Below are positions 62,501-64,000 of a DNA stretch of 64,000 nt, piece by piece. This DNA is from Ailanthus altissimus. Its lineage: Eukaryota > Streptophyta > Magnoliopsida > Sapindales > Simaroubaceae. Made by a program: the position numbers and the translations under genes. Within the stretch, counting starts at the first letter, position 1. Every line of letters begins with the position of its first letter. The notes under the pieces were generated by a model. That model was given only the letters and a program-made list of their open reading frames with translations, made no database searches and had not been told where the DNA came from. The stretch spans positions 7,075,501 through 7,139,500 of the forward strand of contig OX327703.1 in assembly GCA_946807835.1 (NCBI GenBank), given 5' to 3'.

Positions 62501-63817
62501 CTAGTCATCGTCCTTTCATTGTTAGTGTTTTTGTAATTTTTAAATCTTAGTACACATTAACATCCTGTAAACTAAATAAGACATAGTGCCCAGAATATGT
62601 TAATTATGATACTGATAATAGATACTTTTTCATACTAGGGACATGATAGATATTTTGAAGTGTTACTTTGTTATGACTGTAACGAGGTGAAAGGATTGTG
62701 TTTCCGATGTGAGCTATAGGCAATCTTAAGTTATTGGTTGCCACTATCATGCGACTTCTTTGTACTTAGTCATATCTTGCAGCTTTTCTTCATCACTAGT
62801 CATATGATTTATGCATCCTGAGTCAACGATCTAATCATTTTCATAGTCAATCCATCCACGCATTATCACTGAGACTGATAGATCTTCTTCCTTTATTACG
62901 ACAGATGCTTCAGCATCCCATTTATCTTTGCTTTTTCTTTCTGAGTTTGATGTGGCAGCATTACTCTCAGAAGACTTTTTTTTAGACCAATAATCTTTTG
63001 TCATGTGTCATAATTTTTCACAATTGTAACATTTTAATTCAAACTTTTTCTTTTACTTGGACTAACTACCATTATCACGAGTCCTCCATGCTCCACCTGT
63101 TTATGAGCTGCTTTCTTAGTGATGACTCTTTATCTTGTCATCATCTTCTTTAGATCTTCTACCAGCACATCATTAAAATTGACCTTTCCTTTTGTCGATG
63201 TAGAGTGCTTCTTCATCGCTTTTTAATGAGAACCCACCCATTTGCTTGGCAATCGCTTCATGATCAGCAAGTAAAATTTTAAATTCAATGAGAGATAGTT
63301 GGGTTGGCCAACCTTGTACAGCAGTAACAAAACTTCTATACTCGAGCCTCAAATTATGAATGATAATTCTTTTCATCTTAGTTTCAACAATAGCAGCGGC
63401 ATGATCTAACTCAGATATTTCACGGCACATAGACTTTACCTTTGTAAAGTATTGGTTGATTATCATGTTGCCTTGTGCAATCGAAAATAGTTCATTCTCT
63501 AGAAACTATAGCCGCATGTTATTTTCCTTTAAGAATAGTGATGCAAAAATGTCCCATACTGCATTGGCCGTCTTGTCCTTCTTTATGTGCTCTAATATTT
63601 CTTCTTCAACTATGGTCTTAATGGCGAATATAGCTTTACCAATTTTTATCTTCCACTTCTTTAGAGTGGTTTCGTTTGTTGGTTGCTTGACTTTATTTCT
63701 GCCAATGACTTTCTAAAGATCTTGGCCTTGAAGGTAAGACTCCATCAACGTCACCCATGTATTATAATTTTGGTTGTTGAACTTCTTAATTCCTCTAACT
63801 ACTTGAAGGTCTCCCAT
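62500..63817 (-). pseudogene. Right-hand Copia: gag, zinc knuckle, protease
   Basis: Minus-strand gag opens at ATG 63817-63815 (MGDLQVVRGIKKFNNQNY, then TLMESYLQGQDL). A UBN2-type gag frame 63466-63173 reads NQYFTKVKSMCREISELD and LLADHEAIAKQMGG. The zinc knuckle near 63060-63015 reads CYNCEKL-stop-HMTKDYW, so the Gly is a stop and the last Cys is Tyr. The protease active site is DSGCINHMT near 62830. Gag is the best-preserved part. The sequence right of 63817 should be leader and 5' LTR. Confidence 0.9.
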
Positions 63818-64000
63818 TGTGCTTGTAAGACTTCAATAATGCTAGACAAAATTGATCTCAAACTACAAGCTTGTAGAGTTTCAAACTCTTTACAACTCAA
63901 ATAAAAATCCACTAAGGTCAATCTCTAACCATCCTACTGTTACTCCTAACAGTGCTTCTACTAGCACTACAGTAACAATGTCTACATGTTTATTTATATG
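63818..64000 (-). other. Leader or LTR of the right-hand Copia, cut by the window edge
   Basis: Position upstream of the gag ATG implies leader and primer site. No clear TGGTATCAGAG-like motif was identified on the minus strand here, so the primer site may lie beyond the window or be mutated. Confidence 0.4.

Overview
This is AT-rich nuclear DNA of a flowering plant, most likely a eudicot. The evidence is dense Ty1/Copia retrotransposons with initiator-Met tRNA primer sites, a plant L1-type LINE, a TRIM, CACTA transposons, and fragments of plant genes with recognisable introns (caffeic-acid-type O-methyltransferase, UDP-glucose pyrophosphorylase, and a plant kinase with an N-terminal adenine-nucleotide-hydrolase-like segment). 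I found no intact host gene, rRNA, tRNA or CRISPR array. Almost every open frame is a broken transposon gene, a captured host exon, or a low-complexity artefact.

Left stack (1 to about 20.1 kb). One old minus-strand Copia runs from the left side of the window to its primer site at 19863-19873. It has been split by five insertions: the 3' part of a plus-strand Copia (1-1813), a 2.2-kb solo LTR (3093-5290), a 1.76-kb solo LTR (5560-7321), a complete plus-strand Copia (7585-12717), and a second complete plus-strand Copia (12771-19852). The last carries a 2.6-kb putative Gypsy-type solo LTR in its reverse transcriptase. The broken gag-pol pieces of the old element line up across the insertions.

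20.2-23 kb. A minus-strand O-methyltransferase pseudogene keeps a good first exon and an S-adenosylmethionine-binding motif. It has a broken exon 2 start, apparently no exon 3, and a frameshift in the last exon.

23-36.4 kb. This part is gene-poor: a poly-C tract, a roughly 1.4-kb imperfect palindrome (about 26.25-27.64 kb), a roughly 245-bp tandem array (28.1-29.2 kb), a GC-richer patch that may be organellar with a Copia trace (29.4-30.15 kb), a 1.3-kb LTR-like repeat (31.9-33.2 kb), and two copies of the 2.2-kb LTR family nested in opposite orientations (33.24-36.4 kb).

36.4-50.1 kb. A 5.5-kb CACTA element (36656-42135) sits inside a 32-bp minisatellite and carries a captured kinase-family first coding exon with its 5' leader. 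After about 1.2 kb of C-poor low-complexity DNA, a second CACTA-like unit (about 45.7-50.09 kb) carries four captured UDP-glucose pyrophosphorylase exons with their introns.

50.1-64 kb. A degenerate plus-strand LINE (about 52.5-57.15 kb) has been hit by a 505-bp TRIM, a 1.4-kb solo LTR, and a 5'-truncated antisense LINE with an 8-bp target duplication. A minus-strand Copia (57157 to beyond the window end) follows and is itself split by a 2200-bp solo LTR with a perfect 5-bp target duplication. The window is best read as a record of nested transposition plus exon capture. I did not find a new functional gene system.
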